Shown piece by piece: positions 26,171 to 39,375 of a stretch of DNA of 64,000 bases (position 1 is the stretch's first letter; the number at the start of each line of letters is the position of its first letter). A program made the translations under genes and the position numbers. Below the pieces are notes generated by a model. That model did not search any database. It was not told the DNA's origin and worked only from the letters and a program-made list of their open reading frames with translations. The stretch is from Flavobacteriales bacterium (GTDB lineage: Bacteria; Bacteroidota; Bacteroidia; Flavobacteriales_F; PHOS-HE28), in assembly GCA_016721005.1 (NCBI GenBank), contig JADKJM010000014.1, positions 283,172-347,171 of the forward strand. The letters run 5' to 3'.

Positions 26171-27472
26171 ATGCGAAATGAACAATGCGCGCTGTGGTTG
26201 GCCTGCGCGGTGTTCATTCACGCGGGATGTCGTAAGGACAAGGACACCAGCGCACCTGTTGTTCAGATCCTTTCGCCCAGTGAGGGTTTCAACGCATTCG
26301 TACCCGACACGATCACGGTACGCGTGGCTGTGGAGGATGACCACATCGTGGAGGGCCTGACGTTGTTGATCGCGGACGATGATGGCGTTCCGATCACCAC
26401 GCCAGTAACTGTCTCTATCGGCGCTCGATCGGCAACGGTGGATGTGGACCTTCCGTTGATCAGTGAACGGATCGTGGATGGCAACTATGTTCTCACCGCT
26501 CTTGCGACCGATGGTGCCAATAATGGTCGAGCATTGCAGTGGATCACGGTGCATGCGGCGCCACTGCGTCTTCGGTCGATCTATGTCGCTCCTCCGGCTG
26601 GCCTCGCAGGACCCCTAACGATCACGCGGATCGACAGTGTCGGATCGCGATCCACCTTCATCGTGCTGAACGAGATCGGTGGTACCGCCATCGACCCGGA
26701 CCACCTCTTCCTAACAGGCACGCAGTACGACCCACTGGTTCGTCTTGGAATTCCAAGCGGGCCCAACAGCGTCTTGCTGGCGAATCCCGGCACGGCTTCA
26801 CCTTCAACCCCTTACTTCACCTCGCTTTCCGTGGACCCCTCGGATGGCCGACTCTACTGCGCTACACGCGATGGTTTCGTGCGGGGGTTCCACCCTTCCG
26901 GCGGCCAGTCGTTCACGGCAAGCAGTCCGTCCGGATCCTTCTGTGAGGCTGCCGTTGTGGTTGGCGATGAGCTGGTTACCACGACCATCAACACGGTCAC
27001 ACAGGAGCGGCGACTGGTGAGCCACACGTACAATTCCGGAGCGCTGGTCGCACAATTCCCGAGCGATGTTCAGGTCACTAAGCTCTTTGCCATTGATGAC
27101 CAGCATGTGCTGATCCTGGGTAACCGGGATGGCGGCGGCGTGATCGAACTCGTCAATACCCAGCAAGGAGGCGTTTTCGAGATGAGGGCTTTCCCTGGCG
27201 ACCCGGTGCTGAGCGCAGCCCGGGTGGACCCCGGAACCTACGTGATCGGAATGACCAGCGGCCTTGTTCGCTTCAACTACCAAAGCAACTCTGTGACGAC
27301 GTTGATCGGTGGAACGGTATTCTCCGCCCTTGCTTACGAACCGATATCCGGTGGCGTGTGGGGCGGTGCTGGAACCGAACTGAGGTTGATCGACCCGCAG
27401 AACGGAACAGCTTCGGAACAGATCGTTCTATCGAATGCGGTGGGGGCGATCCTGCTTCACTACAACCGGTAA
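26171..27472 (+). CDS. Lipoprotein with beta-propeller-like C-terminal region
   Basis: About 433 residues. The signal ALWLACAVFIHAGC has a lipobox-like end, followed by RKDKDTSAP as in the second cytochrome peroxidase of this window. Residues up to about 130 resemble an Ig-like domain (VVQILSPSEGFNAFVPDTI then VRVAVEDDHIVEGLTLLIAD). The rest has beta-propeller-like repeats such as SLSVDPSDGRLYCATRDG and LFAIDDQHVLILGNRDGG. The protein should sit in a membrane and bind a partner; no catalytic site is seen. ATG 26171 gives the lipoprotein signal. It converges on accA with a 3-bp gap. The function is unknown. Confidence 0.78.
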   Translation: MRNEQCALWLACAVFIHAGCRKDKDTSAPVVQILSPSEGFNAFVPDTITVRVAVEDDHIVEGLTLLIADDDGVPITTPVTVSIGARSATVDVDLPLISERIVDGNYVLTALATDGANNGRALQWITVHAAPLRLRSIYVAPPAGLAGPLTITRIDSVGSRSTFIVLNEIGGTAIDPDHLFLTGTQYDPLVRLGIPSGPNSVLLANPGTASPSTPYFTSLSVDPSDGRLYCATRDGFVRGFHPSGGQSFTASSPSGSFCEAAVVVGDELVTTTINTVTQERRLVSHTYNSGALVAQFPSDVQVTKLFAIDDQHVLILGNRDGGGVIELVNTQQGGVFEMRAFPGDPVLSAARVDPGTYVIGMTSGLVRFNYQSNSVTTLIGGTVFSALAYEPISGGVWGGAGTELRLIDPQNGTASEQIVLSNAVGAILLHYNR

Positions 27473-27475
27473 GGT

Positions 27476-28456
27476 TCAAGACTTGCGCTTGGCGGGCTTT
27501 GCTTTGAGCACCACGCCCATATCGCAGAACTTCTTCACGCGAAGGTCCACGAGTTTGTCGCCATCCAACTTCACCAGCTTGTCGAGGTGTTTCAGGATCT
27601 CGACCTTGACCAGCCGACAGGCTTCATTCACGTCGGCATGGGCACCGCCAACAGGTTCCTTGATGATCCCATCGATCAACTTGCTCGAAAGCATATCCTG
27701 CGCCGTGAGCTTCAAAGCGCTGGCCGCCTGCTCTTTGTAATCCCACGAGCGCCAAAGGATGGAAGAACAGGATTCCGGCGAGATCACGCTGTACCACGTG
27801 TTCTCCATCATCAGGACTTTATCGCCAACGCCTATCCCAAGCGCTCCCCCTGACGCCCCTTCACCGATGATCACACAGATGATCGGAACCCGCAACTGGG
27901 CCATTTCAAAGAGGTTGCGGGCGATCGCTTCGCCTTGGCCGCGCTCTTCCGCTTCAAGTCCGGGAAATGCACCTGGCGTATCGATCAACGTCACCACCGG
28001 TTTGTTGAATTTCTCTGCGAGCTTCATCAAGCGCAAGGCCTTACGATAACCTTCTGGATTCGCCATACCGAAGTTGCGGTACTGGCGCATCTTGGTATTC
28101 ACCCCTTTCTGCTGTCCGATGAACATGACGGTCCGGCCATTCATCTGCCCGAATCCACCCACCATGGCCTTATCATCCTTCACCGTCCGATCACCGTGCA
28201 ATTCGATGAAACTCCCGTCGGTCAGGTGATCGATGTACTTCAACGCATAAGGTCGGTCGGGATGACGACTCACCTGCACCCGCTCCCACGGGGATAGCTT
28301 TTCGTACAGGGACTTTCTGGTCTCGGAAAGGCTTTTCTCCAGATCTTTCAATGAACCCGTCACATCAACAGCTCCCTTCTCGGCAACTTCCTTGAGCTTC
28401 TCGATCTGCTCGATGATGTTCTGGACCGGCTTTTCGAAGTCGAGGAAGGTCTGCAT
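27476..28456 (-). CDS. accA: Acetyl-CoA carboxylase carboxyltransferase subunit alpha
   Basis: About 326 residues, normal for AccA. It transfers carboxyl from carboxybiotin to acetyl-CoA to give malonyl-CoA, with AccD as partner, in fatty acid synthesis. The family N-terminus MQTFLDFEKPVQNIIEQIEKL, RPYALKYIDHLTDGSFIELHGDR, GGFGQMNGRTVMFIGQQKG, FNKPVVTLIDTPGAFPGLEAEERGQ and EGASGGALGIGVGDKVLMMENTWYSVISPESC are all present; the last two form the CoA and oxyanion sites. ATG 28456 fits the family; an upstream TTG (28465) is possible. A TACATTCG box lies 18 nt before this ATG. Neither accB, accC nor accD is in the window. Confidence 0.96.
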   Translation of the reverse strand: MQTFLDFEKPVQNIIEQIEKLKEVAEKGAVDVTGSLKDLEKSLSETRKSLYEKLSPWERVQVSRHPDRPYALKYIDHLTDGSFIELHGDRTVKDDKAMVGGFGQMNGRTVMFIGQQKGVNTKMRQYRNFGMANPEGYRKALRLMKLAEKFNKPVVTLIDTPGAFPGLEAEERGQGEAIARNLFEMAQLRVPIICVIIGEGASGGALGIGVGDKVLMMENTWYSVISPESCSSILWRSWDYKEQAASALKLTAQDMLSSKLIDGIIKEPVGGAHADVNEACRLVKVEILKHLDKLVKLDGDKLVDLRVKKFCDMGVVLKAKPAKRKS

Positions 28457-28532
28457 GCTCTTCAATTCGGGAAGCGAATGTAGGACGCGTGAAATGATGG
28501 GGATCCGGTAGTTGAAGCACGGTAGCCGCGAA

Positions 28533-28540
28533 TACTTTCG
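28533..28540 (+). promoter_or_regulatory. Promoter -7 box TACTTTCG, 7 nt before ATG
   Basis: Preceded by TTG with an 18-bp spacer (TTG at 28512-28514), close to the 19-bp spacing of the rRNA promoters. The ispE ATG is seven bases downstream. Confidence 0.55.
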
Positions 28541-28547
28541 CGAACCG

Positions 28548-29372
28548 ATGCTCCTTTTCCCTCACGCCAAGATCAATCTGGGTCTCAATGTGGTCCGTAA
28601 GCGTACCGACGGCTTCCACGACATCGAGACGGTAATGGTGCCGATCCCGCTAACGGATGCATTGGAGGTCATCCGGGATGGATCGGTTCCGAATGGAGAA
28701 GCGCACTATGACCGAACGGGTTTACAAATCCCTGGAACCAAGGAGGAAGATCTCTGCTTCAAAGCATTCCGAGCTATTTCAAAGGTGAAGGCCATTCCGG
28801 GAATACGCATGCACCTGCACAAGTCCATACCACTTGGAGGCGGACTTGGGGGAGGCAGCAGTGACGGTGCCCATGCGTTGTCCGCGATCAACACATGCAT
28901 TGGGGCCGGTCTCGCCAATGAACAGTTAGCGGAACTGTCGCTGGATCTGGGGAGCGATTGTCCATCCTTTCTTCATCACGGGATCCAACTATCCACCGGA
29001 CGCGGAGAGGTTCTTCGAACGATCGACCTTGACCTGTCCGGACTATGGTTGTTGCTGGTCAATCCAAGCGTGCATGTTCCGACGACGGAGGTATATCACA
29101 ACACCCGTCCTTCAGGTCGATCCGTTGATCTGGAGCGCGAATTGATCGACCACCCCTTGGAGGAGTGGCGATCCCGTGCGCCGAATATGATGGAGGAGTA
29201 CGTGGCGGTGCGCTATCCGGAGGTCGGTGCAGCCCTGAAGAAAATGGAAGAACTGGGCGCACCACATTTCGCGATGAGCGGCTCAGGCGCCACCATTTTC
29301 GGCCTTTTTCGGGAACGTCCGCGGAAAATGGACTGGCCAGCCGATCATAGGACGTGGTTGTTACGGCTCTAG
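28548..29372 (+). CDS. ispE: 4-diphosphocytidyl-2-C-methyl-D-erythritol kinase
   Basis: The 274-residue GHMP kinase phosphorylates CDP-methylerythritol with ATP in the MEP route to isoprenoids. The N-terminal substrate motif is FPHAKINLGLNVVRKRTDGFHDIETVM, the glycine-rich ATP loop is IPLGGGLGGGSSDGAHAL (about residues 87-104), and the C-terminal GHMP motif is FAMSGSGATIFGLF. Asp in DCPSFLHHG fits the catalytic base region. ATG 28548 is chosen since the 12 upstream codons overlap the promoter. It diverges from accA and converges on the TlpA-like gene with 2 bp between stops. Confidence 0.95.
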   Translation: MLLFPHAKINLGLNVVRKRTDGFHDIETVMVPIPLTDALEVIRDGSVPNGEAHYDRTGLQIPGTKEEDLCFKAFRAISKVKAIPGIRMHLHKSIPLGGGLGGGSSDGAHALSAINTCIGAGLANEQLAELSLDLGSDCPSFLHHGIQLSTGRGEVLRTIDLDLSGLWLLLVNPSVHVPTTEVYHNTRPSGRSVDLERELIDHPLEEWRSRAPNMMEEYVAVRYPEVGAALKKMEELGAPHFAMSGSGATIFGLFRERPRKMDWPADHRTWLLRL

Positions 29373-29374
29373 GA

Positions 29375-30724
29375 TCAATGCACGATCTGCTCGAGCAGTT
29401 CCTTCAATTCCTCCACATCATTCGGCTTACCGACAATGTGCATCGCATCATCGATCACAACGAACGATGGTGTGGCCTTCACCACGAAAGCCTTCGCCGC
29501 CGCCGAGCCCCAAGCGTCCAGGTCCGTGAAGCAATCGAAGGTCAAATGCATCCGCTCGATGTTCTCTACGAATTCATCACGATCATGATCCAGCGCCAGA
29601 CCGATGACCTTCACCCCGCGCGAGGTGAAAGACTGATCCAACTCAACGAGACCCGGCATCTGGGCATGGCAATGTTCGCACGAGCTGGAGTAGAAGAAAA
29701 GCACGGTTGCCGAGTGGTGCTTTGCAAGCGTGTATAGCGTTGTCGAGTCGGATCGAAGCGGTGAACGAAGGACCACATCGGGAGCAACCGATCCGATGCT
29801 TACCCGCAAATGATCACCTACCAACGCCATCAGTTCCGGCTCAGCACCCACCAAGGATCTCGGCCCAGCCACATACTCGTCAACGATGTGTTGTACAACC
29901 TCCGGAGGGCCATAAGTACTGAACAGGTTCGTCAAGGTGAGCCGCGCGAATCGCCAACACGTGGTGTCCGGTGCCGCCCAGGCCAAAATGGAATCCGCAG
30001 CGGTCATCAGTGTATTTGGTGATGCGGGGGTGGCGCTTTCCAGAAGGGCCATGATGCCCTTTTCATAGACCGCGCTTCGGACAAGGCCCGGGTCTTTCCA
30101 ATCAATGGCATTCTTGATCGCCGAAGTTCCCTCCTCCAGCGAGGCCATCAATCTCCGATCGGTCAGTACAACCCGCGCGAAATAGGATGTGCTGTCCTGC
30201 AAGATCATCCGATCCAAGGCGGCGCGGCGCCAACTCTCCACCTCAGCCTCCTCGCTCGCAAGCTTCTGTAGCGTCCCATTGTCCATCGGAGATGTGGCCG
30301 CTCGTTGTTGCTGGATGAAGGCTGAGCGCTTCTGTGCTTCGCGGCTAGCGCGTTTATATTCCCACAACCGTTGGTTCTCTTCACCAAAGGCAACGCTGAT
30401 GTGTTCTTGTAAAGGGACACCGTCGAATCGCAGATCGATCTTCTTGTCTGAACTACCGAGGATCAATCCAACGCGATCCTGGCCAACACCAAGTTCGTAA
30501 AAGCCCGTTGGCCATTTCTCCCGACTGAAAGCGAATTCACCCGTGGTACTGATCCGAGTTGAGTCGATCGCATGATGCGTATTGCCCACCGTAGCGTACA
30601 ACACGATCCATTTCTCCTTCAGGAGATCCGGAGGGTCGGATCTCCCAGTCAGCAATTGCGAAAAGCCCACAGTGATCTGTGACCAAAGAAGGATCAGGAT
30701 CAGTAGGCGCGAAGGCTGGGGCAT
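29375..30724 (-). CDS. TlpA-like thioredoxin-fold protein with N-terminal DUF4369-like region
   Basis: About 449 residues with a signal peptide (LLILILLWSQITVGFSQ). The N-terminal third (WIVLYATVGNTHHAIDSTRI, GEFAFSREKWPTGFYELGV) resembles the beta-sandwich found before thioredoxin domains in Bacteroidota. A helical middle follows, then a C-terminal thioredoxin fold with the redox motif CEHC in TVLFFYSSSCEHCHAQMPGL and the cis-Pro segment VKATPSFVVID. It is likely a periplasmic thiol-disulfide protein serving cytochrome maturation or peroxide defence. ATG 30724 fits the signal peptide and lies next to the rRNA terminator. Upstream frame extension runs into 5S rRNA and is not coding. Confidence 0.83.
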   Translation of the reverse strand: MPQPSRLLILILLWSQITVGFSQLLTGRSDPPDLLKEKWIVLYATVGNTHHAIDSTRISTTGEFAFSREKWPTGFYELGVGQDRVGLILGSSDKKIDLRFDGVPLQEHISVAFGEENQRLWEYKRASREAQKRSAFIQQQRAATSPMDNGTLQKLASEEAEVESWRRAALDRMILQDSTSYFARVVLTDRRLMASLEEGTSAIKNAIDWKDPGLVRSAVYEKGIMALLESATPASPNTLMTAADSILAWAAPDTTCWRFARLTLTNLFSTYGPPEVVQHIVDEYVAGPRSLVGAEPELMALVGDHLRVSIGSVAPDVVLRSPLRSDSTTLYTLAKHHSATVLFFYSSSCEHCHAQMPGLVELDQSFTSRGVKVIGLALDHDRDEFVENIERMHLTFDCFTDLDAWGSAAAKAFVVKATPSFVVIDDAMHIVGKPNDVEELKELLEQIVH

Positions 30725-30754
30725 AGTAAATGCGAAGATGCGATCCATATGCCG

Positions 30755-30790
30755 AAAAAAAAGAACCCCGTCCATTGCTGGACGGGGTTC
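30755..30790 (-). terminator. Rho-independent terminator of the rRNA operon
   Basis: On the minus strand a perfect 12-bp stem (GAACCCCGTCCA and its complement) with a 4-nt loop is followed by eight T residues, directly after 5S rRNA. Confidence 0.93.
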
Positions 30791-30792
30791 AG

Positions 30793-30902
<110 letters not shown>

Positions 30903-30979
30903 GAAATCGTAAAAACGATTTGACAGGTCGTTGGACAAGACCAGAACAGCCGAGGACCGTTCCACGAGCGATCTGATTG

Positions 30980-33866
<2,887 letters not shown>

Positions 33867-33985
33867 GATCTTTTCAAGATCATAATTGCTCTGTAGACCG
33901 ATCACTCGGTCTGTTTTGGTCTGTCCAACAACATGTCAAAGAACGGTGGCCTGGGAAGGCCTGCCCCGAAACATTCGGGGCCCAG

Positions 33986-34059
33986 TGGAGAATATCGGAG
34001 TCGAACCGATGACCTCCTGCTTGCAAAGCAGGCGCTCTAGCCAGCTGAGCTAATTCCCC
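33986..34059 (-). tRNA. tRNA-Ala (anticodon TGC)
   Basis: The minus strand folds as a 74-nt cloverleaf: acceptor GGGGAAT with ATTCTCC plus discriminator A, D-arm TAGCTCAGCTGGCTAGAGCG, anticodon loop CTTTGCAAG and T-arm GGTTCGACTCC. CCA is not encoded. It lies in the 16S-23S spacer. Confidence 0.95.
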
Positions 34060-34075
34060 GTTCCCTATCCCTTGG

Positions 34076-34149
34076 TAGTCCTGCGCAGATTTGAACTGCG
34101 GACCTCTACATTATCAGTGTAGCGCTCTAACCAACTGAGCTACAGGACT
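34076..34149 (-). tRNA. tRNA-Ile (anticodon GAT)
   Basis: A 74-nt cloverleaf on the minus strand: acceptor AGTCCTG with CAGGACT plus discriminator A, anticodon loop CTGATAATG, and T-arm AGTTCAAATCT. It precedes tRNA-Ala in the rRNA spacer, the usual Ile-Ala order, 16 bp apart. Confidence 0.95.
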
Positions 34150-34252
34150 AAGGAGATGGTAACGGAGTACCGTTCAAAATATCATCCATCTGAAACAGCA
34201 GGCATCGAGTGCCGTGTTACCACGGCAAGCAGAGACCTGTCCAACTTACTCT

Positions 34253-35778
<1,526 letters not shown>

Positions 35779-35966
35779 AATGTTCATTTGATCTGGTTCG
35801 TTGACGAGGTCTCTCATGTATTGATCTTTCGATCACAAGGATACCTGCTGTTTTCAGAATGGACAATACGTCAAAGAACTCTATGGGTCTGGGCCTGAGC
35901 CCGTTACCAGTCTTGTTCAGAATCTCTACGCTTCCCTTTGAAGCCTACCCTCGGCGAGAGGGACGG

Positions 35967-35996
35967 CAAAAGTAGTTGTCCTAGTCATTCGTGCAA
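35967..35996 (-). promoter_or_regulatory. rRNA promoter, proximal (TTG-N19-TACTTTTG)
   Basis: On the minus strand TTG (35994-35996), a 19-bp spacer and TACTTTTG (35967-35974) match the Bacteroidota -33/-7 consensus. It drives the rRNA operon about 190 nt upstream of 16S. Confidence 0.8.
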
Positions 35997-36086
35997 CGTT
36001 TGTGGAAAATTTCTTCCGTTCGCGTCATCCGAACTTACCTACCAAGAAGAGCAGCTTTTGAAAGAACGTCTCCCGAAAGAGGGCCG

Positions 36087-36116
36087 CAAAAGTAGGTGGA
36101 TCATCGATCCGAACAA
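36087..36116 (-). promoter_or_regulatory. rRNA promoter, distal (TTG-N19-TACTTTTG)
   Basis: It is a second copy with identical architecture: TTG at 36114-36116, 19-bp spacer, TACTTTTG at 36087-36094. It lies 120 bp upstream of the proximal promoter. Confidence 0.8.
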
Positions 36117-36148
36117 GTACATGGCGAAAAAAAAACTTCAAGAATGTT

Positions 36149-36853
36149 CTACGGCGTCGTTGATGCCACCGGTAACACCTTGCCGTTGAATAGGTTGTGT
36201 CCTTCCAGAACGAAGCGTGCAATAAAGGAACCCATCTCCTTGGCTGTCGTCGGAGCCCGATATCCGGGGAAGGCTTCCTCCAACATCTCGGTAGCCACCG
36301 CTCCGATGGCGAAACAATTGCTTCGGATCCTTCTTTCCTTCAGCTCCTCCGCCAAACACTGCGACATGCATGCCAACGCAGCTTTGCTCGCGCTGTATGC
36401 TGCTAGGCCCGGAAACTTAGCGCTGTCCTGAAAACCACCCATGCTAGAGATATGCACAACATGTCCTGGTGGGTCACCTTCCAAGTTCTTCAGCAATGCT
36501 TGGGTAATCAGCAGGGGCGCGAACACATTCAAGCGGTACAATGCGGTGAGCTCCTCGGATACATAGGTACCCATTGGCCGGTTGAGCATGGCGCCCGCGT
36601 TGTGTACCAGACCATGGACCCGTCTGCCTCCGACAGCCTGAAGCAATTCCGCTGGGGCGCGGTCCAGTGATAGGTCCAAGGTCAAGTGCTCGATCTCCCC
36701 GTTCGGCTGTTCATCAACAAGAGTCTTCAATGCGGCCGCGTCACGCGAGACCGCCAACACGTGCGCACCATGCTCACGGACGAGAGAAATGGCGGTTTCA
36801 CGACCGATCCCTCTGGATGCACCTGTTACGATCACGAGCTTCCTTTCTTCCAT
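36149..36853 (-). CDS. Short-chain dehydrogenase/reductase (SDR family)
   Basis: A 234-residue classical SDR. The nucleotide-binding motif is VTGASRGIGRETA (TGxxxGxG), followed by VHNAGAMLN (NAG motif), catalytic Ser in HISSMGG and the YxxxK pair in YSASKAALA. It oxidises or reduces an alcohol/carbonyl with NAD(P); members with this pattern often resemble FabG-like or sepiapterin reductase-like enzymes. The substrate is unknown. ATG 36853 is used; a box GAGATTTG (36860-36867) lies 6 nt upstream. It is encoded just upstream of the rRNA promoters. Confidence 0.9.
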   Translation of the reverse strand: MEERKLVIVTGASRGIGRETAISLVREHGAHVLAVSRDAAALKTLVDEQPNGEIEHLTLDLSLDRAPAELLQAVGGRRVHGLVHNAGAMLNRPMGTYVSEELTALYRLNVFAPLLITQALLKNLEGDPPGHVVHISSMGGFQDSAKFPGLAAYSASKAALACMSQCLAEELKERRIRSNCFAIGAVATEMLEEAFPGYRAPTTAKEMGSFIARFVLEGHNLFNGKVLPVASTTP

Positions 36854-36859
36854 GCGCAA

Positions 36860-36867
36860 CAAATCTC
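36860..36867 (-). promoter_or_regulatory. Promoter -7-like box GAGATTTG, 6 nt before ATG
   Basis: It matches NAnnTTTG on the minus strand, six bases before the SDR start. Confidence 0.35.
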
Positions 36868-36980
36868 GGCTTAATCGACCCGAGGGCCTTGGTTGCTGAT
36901 GATCCGATCGAGAAACACGGCGAAGCGGGGTTCCTGATCACCCGTAGGATCGGCCCGCAGTTTCAGTGGGCTGCCTCCAC

Positions 36981-37733
36981 CTACTTCTTGTTTGCCCTGT
37001 TCCTGCGTTCGGACTTCCTCTTCTCCTCCGCCTCCAACTTCTCCTTTCTTCTCGCGAGGACGACCGGGTCGAGCACGTCATCCACATTCCGCATCTGTCT
37101 TAAGACCCATTGTTGGCGGTCACGTACATAGCCGGAAGGTGAGGAACAACTGAACCTCCGCGGCGCTGGGAGCGTGGCCGTGATCATTGCCGCTTGTGAT
37201 GGTATGAGCTGTAGGGCCGACCGACCGAAGCACTTCCGGGCAGCTGCTTCCGCGCCGAACACCCCCTTGCCCATCTCGGCCACGTTCAAGTACACTTCAA
37301 GGATGCGCTCCTTGGTCCAGAGTGTTTCGACAAGCACCGTGAACCACGCCTCGAGGCCCTTGCGGACGTAATTCCTGCCCGGCCACAGAAAGACATTCTT
37401 CGCTGTTTGCTGGCTGATGGTGCTCGCCCCTTTCACCCGACGACCCTTCTTGTTGCTTTCCATCGCCTTTTCAATGGCAGCCCACGAGAATCCGTTGTGG
37501 GTCATGAAGCGTTGGTCCTCGCTGGAGATCACGGACAAGGGCATGCACCGTGCTACCTCGTGCAACGGCTTGTTGGTGCGATGGAACTCGCCCTGCTCCG
37601 ACGCCTGATCCACCATGACCCAGGTAACCGGTGGGTTTACCAAGCCGAGTAGCGCAACCCAGCTTGCGGAGACCAGAACGAACCAGCATGCAGAGGCTAG
37701 GAAGAAGCGTAAGGTGGTGCGTAGGGGGCGCAT
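36981..37733 (-). CDS. mtgA: Monofunctional peptidoglycan glycosyltransferase
   Basis: About 250 residues: one N-terminal transmembrane helix (LRFFLASACWFVLVSASWVALLGL) and a GT51 domain. The catalytic Glu block is SSEDQRFMTHNGFSW, followed by KGASTISQQTAKNVFLWPGR, ETLWTKERILEVYLNVAEMG and GVFGAEAAARKCF, all hallmark motifs. It polymerises lipid II into glycan strands at the outer face of the inner membrane and lacks a transpeptidase domain. ATG 37733 gives the anchor. The C-terminus is lysine/arginine-rich. It lies downstream of the T9SS operon on the same strand, 61 bp after its last stop. Confidence 0.95.
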   Translation of the reverse strand: MRPLRTTLRFFLASACWFVLVSASWVALLGLVNPPVTWVMVDQASEQGEFHRTNKPLHEVARCMPLSVISSEDQRFMTHNGFSWAAIEKAMESNKKGRRVKGASTISQQTAKNVFLWPGRNYVRKGLEAWFTVLVETLWTKERILEVYLNVAEMGKGVFGAEAAARKCFGRSALQLIPSQAAMITATLPAPRRFSCSSPSGYVRDRQQWVLRQMRNVDDVLDPVVLARRKEKLEAEEKRKSERRNRANKK

Positions 37734-37794
37734 GACTGGCGCACGAAGTAATGACTCCTTCCCGTAGTAGCTCAGGAGTGGGGAGCCCCCACAC

Positions 37795-39372
37795 CTACTC
37801 CACCACCACCCTTTCATAGCTCACCCCACCAGGGTCGGTACACCGGATCACATACGTGCCGGTGCCGAAGCGCGAAAGATCCACCTCCTCCGTGGTCTTG
37901 CCGGGGGCCAGCGGGCGCTGGTAGAGCAACTTGCCCAAGGCATCGTACACGCTGTAGTAGGTCTCGGCCATGAGCGGGTCCTGAAACGCAATGGTGAAGT
38001 GGCCGGTGTTGGGGTTGGGGCGGATGAGTGGCGTGCTTGCCCCGCGTTGCATAACCGGCGGAACCATGGTTGTAGAGCAACCCGGCACCAGACTGGTGGG
38101 ATCGCATGCCACACTGGTGACGTATGCGGGATGGGCCTCCGCACCATCGATGGAGGTGAGCGTGAAGCTGCTATCCACCGGGAACAGGTCCGCTACCACA
38201 ACCTGGTTCCAGCGGTTGTAACACGGTAACCGGCCGAGGCTATCCGTCTTGAAGATGCCTTCACCCAAGCCGTCGTAGCTCGAGATGGTGTAGGCATAGC
38301 CACCGTCAGCGCAGGACAACAGATCAAGACCGACATAGCTGTGATTCAACCGCCCCGCAGACCGCGTCCAAAGCGTATCCCCGTTATGGTCCGTCTTCAT
38401 CAAGAATGGCCGGAACGGATAGTTCCAGCCCTCGTACCCCAGATTGCCCAACACCACGTAGTTCCCATCCAAAGCGCGTACGATACGGGGGGCATACCAA
38501 GCGTACCAGAGGTATTGGGCATTATCATACCCCTTGCACCACTGCACGTCGCCCGCACCGTTCAAGTTCATAATAAAGAGCTTGGGGTGGTACTCCGATG
38601 GAAGCATGTCGCTATTCGCGAGGCTATCGGTGTAGCCGGTGATGATGAATGAATCGTCCGATTCGACAAGGCAATCGGATACGATCCCCTTGGGGCGGAT
38701 GTATGACTTGCACCATAAGAAATTACCAGCCGCATCAAAGCGGGCCACGACGGCACCAGCCGTATCCATATTGATGCCAGCTATCACGTCGCCCCCAGGT
38801 AACTCCTTGAAGAATCGGATTCCGCCCTCTCTGTGGCCGAACCACTTCGCCCATTGTACATCGCCCGCAGCATCCACCCGCAGGGCGAAGAATAGGTCCT
38901 CTCCCCATGCGATCACATCGTTCGTACTGGTGACCATCAAGTCCCGGCATAAGAAACCGCAGGATGGTGCATTCATGGAGTAGTAACGGGCATCGGTCAC
39001 ATTGCCTAAGGAATCCATTCGGCCGATTAGCGGATCATACCGCAAATTCTGACTGAGAGAACAAGTATCCCTTCGATAGCCACCCGCGAAAGCGAACTCA
39101 TTGTCAGAGAATTTCTTCACTGATTGCATGAACAGAAAGGTGTCGATCGCATAGCACTGCGCAAGGAGCACATTGCCCCAGGGATCCAATAACGTTTGAG
39201 TAGAGAGGTTCGTACCATTCCCCAAACCTGTGAGGTAATTGCCGCTGGCTAATTGGTTCAGGTTGACCTTCGCCGTGCCTGCACCATTGTAGAACTGCAT
39301 GAAACTGAACTGTGCGCTGATGGGCGCAGTGCAGAGAACGAATGTCGCAACGGAGATGAGCGTCTTCCTCAT
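37795..39372 (-). CDS. Secreted propeller-like protein with T9SS sorting domain
   Basis: A 525-residue protein with a signal peptide (LISVATFVLCTAPISAQ). The middle has repeated strands of the type GDVQWAKWFG, GNFLWCKSY, GDVQWCKGYD and GDTLWTRSAG, found in propeller-forming surface proteins. The C-terminus (PLIRPNPNTGHFTIAFQDPL to GGVSYERVVVE) is a T9SS type A sorting domain. No enzymatic motif is seen. It is the last gene of a three-gene operon, starting 3 bp after the stop of the DUF5060 gene. Confidence 0.83.
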   Translation of the reverse strand: MRKTLISVATFVLCTAPISAQFSFMQFYNGAGTAKVNLNQLASGNYLTGLGNGTNLSTQTLLDPWGNVLLAQCYAIDTFLFMQSVKKFSDNEFAFAGGYRRDTCSLSQNLRYDPLIGRMDSLGNVTDARYYSMNAPSCGFLCRDLMVTSTNDVIAWGEDLFFALRVDAAGDVQWAKWFGHREGGIRFFKELPGGDVIAGINMDTAGAVVARFDAAGNFLWCKSYIRPKGIVSDCLVESDDSFIITGYTDSLANSDMLPSEYHPKLFIMNLNGAGDVQWCKGYDNAQYLWYAWYAPRIVRALDGNYVVLGNLGYEGWNYPFRPFLMKTDHNGDTLWTRSAGRLNHSYVGLDLLSCADGGYAYTISSYDGLGEGIFKTDSLGRLPCYNRWNQVVVADLFPVDSSFTLTSIDGAEAHPAYVTSVACDPTSLVPGCSTTMVPPVMQRGASTPLIRPNPNTGHFTIAFQDPLMAETYYSVYDALGKLLYQRPLAPGKTTEEVDLSRFGTGTYVIRCTDPGGVSYERVVVE

Positions 39373-39375
39373 GGC

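Larger units (their letters stand above)
35779..36148. other. rRNA operon leader and promoter region
   Basis: A 370-bp non-coding stretch between 16S and the SDR gene. It contains a leader with GTTCTTTGACGTATTG near 35870, a segment typical of Bacteroidota rRNA leaders, and two promoters described separately. Confidence 0.75.
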
